NCBI GenBank assembly: GCA_002763345.1
Contig: PEXZ01000077.1
Location: 1-7,799, forward strand
Length of the DNA: 7,799 nt
From: Candidatus Micrarchaeota archaeon CG08_land_8_20_14_0_20_59_11
GTDB lineage: Archaea > Micrarchaeota > Micrarchaeia > Norongarragalinales > Norongarragalinaceae
Reading direction: 5' to 3'
The position numbers and the translations under genes are program-made. The notes beneath the pieces were generated by a model. That model made no database searches and was not told the origin of the DNA. It worked only from the letters and a program-made list of their open reading frames with translations. Shown here piece after piece: positions 5,824-7,799 of this stretch (positions within the stretch are counted from its first letter, which is position 1; every line of letters starts with the position of its first letter).

Positions 5824-6433
5824 ATACGGCGCGAATCTGGTGGCGCGGAAGGGAGCGCCCGCCGTAGGAAACGCTCCAGCGCTCCGAGCCAAGCGAAACG
5901 CGGTTCCGCCCTTTGAACAAGCCCGCCACTTCCTTTTCCGAAAAATAATGCGTGGATATTCCTTTCCTCACGAAACAGTCGCCTTTCTTCGCGCCCTTCC
6001 CGTTGCGGAAGTCTGCCTCGCCGAAAACTCGGATGAAGACGAGCCCGCCTTTTTTCAGGACGCGCTTAATTTCGGAAACTGCGGCTCTGCGGTCGGCCTT
6101 GCGCAGGTGCCCCATCAAATGGAAGCATATCACGGCGTCAAAAAAGGAGTTCCTGAAAAGAAGATGCCTAACGTCTTGAACGGAAAGGAAGCATTTTTCG
6201 CCGTGTTTGCGGCACAACTCTGCCGACTGCCTCACCGCTTCGGGTGAAAAGTCGACGGCATAGAGCTTCCAGCCTTTCCCGAACAGCGCCGAGAGATTTT
6301 TTCCGTTGCCGCAGCCGAGCTCCAGCACGCGGCTGCCTTTTTTTATCGCTGGCTTCGGTTCGAAATTGGTTGTTCCGCGCCATGCGAGCGCGCCTCTTTC
6401 GTAGGCGGCGTCCCATGAGCGCAACGAGTTCAT
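5813..6433 (-). CDS. Class I SAM-dependent methyltransferase, substrate unknown
   Basis: A 206-residue protein with a Rossmann-type methyltransferase core (Methyltransf_11-like). Motif I is VLELGCGNG (36-44); the acidic residue ending strand 2 is D61 in YAVDFS; QDV (86-88) follows strand 3; FDAVICFHLMGHL (98-110) is motif IV; and the core ends with RVLKKGGLVFIRVFG (124-138). The N-terminus, with W7, D8, Y11, G14 and W18, resembles small methyltransferases of the TehB/thiopurine type, which hints at a small-molecule substrate, but the acceptor cannot be assigned. ATG at 6433 has no Shine-Dalgarno; a box A 29 bases upstream suggests a leaderless mRNA, as for the helicase. It converges on the plus-strand operon and overlaps its last gene by 11 bases. 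It is divergent from the restriction-modification gene; nothing in its sequence suggests DNA methylation. Confidence 0.88.
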   Translation of the reverse strand: MNSLRSWDAAYERGALAWRGTTNFEPKPAIKKGSRVLELGCGNGKNLSALFGKGWKLYAVDFSPEAVRQSAELCRKHGEKCFLSVQDVRHLLFRNSFFDAVICFHLMGHLRKADRRAAVSEIKRVLKKGGLVFIRVFGEADFRNGKGAKKGDCFVRKGISTHYFSEKEVAGLFKGRNRVSLGSERWSVSYGGRSLPRHQIRAVFRR

Positions 6434-6455
6434 GAGATTTTAAGGCGGAAACGGC

Positions 6456-6462
6456 TTAAAAA
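6456..6462 (-). promoter_or_regulatory. TATA-like box A of the methyltransferase gene
   Basis: Reads TTTTTAA on the minus strand, its first base 29 bases before the A of ATG 6433. Sequence and distance are identical to the helicase box A at 1521-1527, again with no Shine-Dalgarno in between. A leaderless transcript is the simplest reading. Confidence 0.5.
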
Positions 6463-6465
6463 CGA

Positions 6466-6481
6466 GGCACTGGAAGCCACG
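6466..6481. promoter_or_regulatory. Candidate operator, second copy of the element at 1538-1553
   Basis: GGCACTGGAAGCCACG differs at one base from the minus-strand reading of 1538-1553. The arms TGG and CCA flank the AAG spacer; the G that completes the four-base arm in the first copy is C here. As in the first copy, the element lies between two divergent A/T boxes, here those of the methyltransferase and of the restriction-modification gene, but in the opposite orientation relative to the leaderless arm. A shared DNA-binding regulator is inferred. Confidence 0.5.
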
Positions 6482-6490
6482 TCCTTGCTG

Positions 6491-6498
6491 TTTAAAAT
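6491..6498 (+). promoter_or_regulatory. TATA-like box A of the restriction-modification gene
   Basis: TTTAAAAT begins 44 bases before GTG 6535. With a start site 25-30 bases downstream, transcription would begin near 6520, giving a leader of about 15 bases that contains the GGGG motif. The arrangement parallels the tpiA promoter (41 bases from box to GTG). Confidence 0.5.
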
Positions 6499-6523
6499 AC
6501 TGTTCTGCGTAATGACATAAGTT

Positions 6524-6527
6524 GGGG
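6524..6527 (+). promoter_or_regulatory. G-rich ribosome binding site of the restriction-modification gene
   Basis: GGGG with ATTTTAC after it ends seven bases before GTG 6535. It supports the GTG start and repeats the GGGGATTT wording seen before tpiA. Confidence 0.45.
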
Positions 6528-6534
6528 ATTTTAC

Positions 6535-7799
6535 GTGGCGTTCAAGGCGAAAAGTTTCGTAGACAGCGTGCTTTCCGCGTTCAGGAGCATAGACTCGGAG
6601 ATAACTGAGGACTCGGTCGAGCACGACTTTAGCCCTAGGCTTGTGAAATATTTCATTGAAGGAGTTCTTGACTATCATGGAAGTGAATACGCATACGAGC
6701 GCGGAAGAACAGACGTAACGCTTTTGGATGAAAATAAAAACCGGGCGGTCGTCATAGAAACAAAGCGTCCGCGCGAGGATTTGAGCGCGGAAAGATGGCA
6801 GCATCAAGCTGGAAAATATGCCGACGCAACTACGCGCTACGTCGGGCTTACGAACGGCTACCGCTTCCTGCTCTGGGAAGTGCGCGATGGCAAGCGGCTG
6901 CTGAAAGCGGACATCGATTTCCGCGCGCTCATAAAGGCAAAACGAGTCAGCGAGGAAAAGCTCTCGCCCGCAGAGGTTGCGCAGATACTCGCGTTGGAGT
7001 CCCTGAAAAAGGAGGAAATCTGGAACGCCGAAAAATACGGGAATTTCGACGAATACTACGCCAAAATAGACATTTCCGAGGACGCCGGTTTTGAACGGCT
7101 CATTGACCGCCTGAACTACATCGCCAACGACTTGCTGAGGCAGTACACCTACGACGCTTTTGACGAATATTACGCGGGCTACGAGCAATACAGGCGGGAA
7201 ATCGGCGAAATTCAGACTATAAAGAGGGAAAACAATAATAGGAAAAGCGCAGCGGAGATAGCCAAATTCGAACTCAAAACCGAGGGCAAATACGCCAAAT
7301 ACGCGTCTTTCAAAGGATTCCACATCTGGAAAGCTGTTTCGGATAGAGAGAGCAAGGAAGACGACGAGAACAAGCAGGTTTTCTGCAAGGAATCAATATA
7401 CGTCCTGCTGAGCCGCCTGCTTTTCATAAGGTTTTGCGAGGATAGGGGGCTGCTAAAGAAGAAGATATCCAACGGCGGTATAGAGCGCCTGCGCGAGGAA
7501 TTGGAAGAGCCCCTGACGGGCAGTTCAAACATCTATAAATCCGTGCTTCAGCTTGCTTATGGCGGCGCCAAGAACATCTACTACCACTTCTACGAGAAGA
7601 ACAATCCGCTCGACTGGTACGAAACCGGCGACGGCGAACTTGACCGCGTCCTCAACAAGGTGCTTTGGACACTCAACCAATTCGATTTTTCGAAGGGGGA
7701 CCGCGAGGTTGTAGGCAAAATCTACGAAAAATACCTGCCGAAGGACGAGCGCAAGAAACTCGGCGAGTTCTACACGCCCGACGCGGTAATCGACTACAT
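6535..7799 (+). CDS. Type IIG-like restriction-modification protein (nuclease plus N6-adenine methyltransferase), 3' part cut off
   Basis: A defence enzyme expected to cut unmodified DNA and methylate the host's own sites. The window holds 421 residues and then ends inside a codon. The N-terminal nuclease domain has the PD-(D/E)xK pattern: E55, D60 in GRTDVTLL, E75-T-K77 in VVIETKRP, and Q91-x3-Y95. A TNGYRFLLWE segment (106-115) follows, as in the N-terminal nuclease domains of type I R and type IIG proteins. A helical linker contains LLFIRFCEDRGLL (295-307), commonly seen in such proteins. Residues 408-415 (KLGEFYTP) are the motif that opens the adenine methyltransferase domain; the SAM and NPPY motifs should lie beyond the edge. 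GTG start with GGGG seven bases upstream. Sampled lines run about 40-57% GC, lower than the operon, which fits horizontal acquisition. A stand-alone type I-like or BREX PglX-like protein is the main alternative. Confidence 0.85.
   Translation, partial: MAFKAKSFVDSVLSAFRSIDSEITEDSVEHDFSPRLVKYFIEGVLDYHGSEYAYERGRTDVTLLDENKNRAVVIETKRPREDLSAERWQHQAGKYADATTRYVGLTNGYRFLLWEVRDGKRLLKADIDFRALIKAKRVSEEKLSPAEVAQILALESLKKEEIWNAEKYGNFDEYYAKIDISEDAGFERLIDRLNYIANDLLRQYTYDAFDEYYAGYEQYRREIGEIQTIKRENNNRKSAAEIAKFELKTEGKYAKYASFKGFHIWKAVSDRESKEDDENKQVFCKESIYVLLSRLLFIRFCEDRGLLKKKISNGGIERLREELEEPLTGSSNIYKSVLQLAYGGAKNIYYHFYEKNNPLDWYETGDGELDRVLNKVLWTLNQFDFSKGDREVVGKIYEKYLPKDERKKLGEFYTPDAVIDY

Noticed and set aside
6050..6055. 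T6 run (and T7 at 6338-6344) as terminators of the plus-strand operon
   Set aside because: Archaeal T-tract termination is possible, but both runs lie 230-520 bases past the last gene, inside the opposing methyltransferase, and encode lysines there. Nothing else marks them.
6430..7323. 297-codon open frame on the minus strand
   Set aside because: It lies opposite the restriction-modification gene, whose frame shows nuclease and methyltransferase motifs. Its product has a repetitive Phe/Val/Arg-rich look typical of an antisense shadow.
1..7799. CRISPR arrays, tRNA or rRNA genes, insertion sequences, attachment sites
   Set aside because: No regularly spaced direct repeats, cloverleaf-like segments, transposase motifs or terminal inverted repeats were noticed. 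Nearly all sequence is accounted for by protein-coding genes and the two short promoter regions.

Overview
The window looks archaeal. It is a compact, moderately GC-rich stretch (roughly 60% GC by hand count on sampled lines of the central operon). Its promoters consist of an A/T box centred about 26 bases before a plausible transcription start, two genes appear to be leaderless, and the protein set is archaeal in flavour: a 218-residue archaeal-type triosephosphate isomerase, a Ski2/Hel308-like helicase, an agmatinase-family enzyme and a SpeD-family pyruvoyl decarboxylase. Very tight gene packing and frequent GTG/TTG starts would fit a small-genome (DPANN-like) archaeon, but that lineage is an inference and was not tested.

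Layout. (1) 1-1498, minus strand: most of a Ski2/Hel308-like helicase whose C-terminus runs off the left edge. (2) 1499-1594: a divergent promoter region with two A/T boxes flanking a palindrome-like element. (3) 1595-5823, plus strand: a five-gene run with junctions of +1, +1, +7 and -1 bases. It encodes triosephosphate isomerase, ornithine carbamoyltransferase, an agmatinase-family ureohydrolase, PRPP synthetase, and a membrane protein with a SpeD-type decarboxylase domain at its C-terminus. (4) 5813-6433, minus strand: a class I SAM methyltransferase whose 3' end overlaps the operon by 11 bases. (5) 6434-6534: a second divergent promoter region built almost exactly like the first and carrying a 15/16 match to the same element. 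(6) 6535 to the right edge, plus strand: the first 421 residues of a type IIG-like restriction-modification protein, with a PD-(D/E)xK nuclease at the N-terminus and the first motif of an adenine methyltransferase just before the cut. No stretch over 300 bases lacks a gene.

How the genes may work together. Ornithine carbamoyltransferase, the ureohydrolase and the SpeD-family decarboxylase all touch arginine, ornithine and polyamine chemistry. If the decarboxylase acts on arginine, its product agmatine would be the substrate of the neighbouring ureohydrolase, giving putrescine. If it acts on S-adenosylmethionine, it would supply aminopropyl groups for the agmatine-first archaeal spermidine route. 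The domain keeps the processing and catalytic residues of AdoMet decarboxylase, but the glutamate that in the human enzyme holds the AdoMet ribose appears to be arginine, so the substrate is open. Triosephosphate isomerase and PRPP synthetase are central metabolic genes sharing the transcript.

Most worth following up: the membrane-SpeD fusion with its altered substrate site, and the shared element in two look-alike divergent promoters that may co-regulate the helicase, the metabolic operon, the methyltransferase and the restriction-modification gene.
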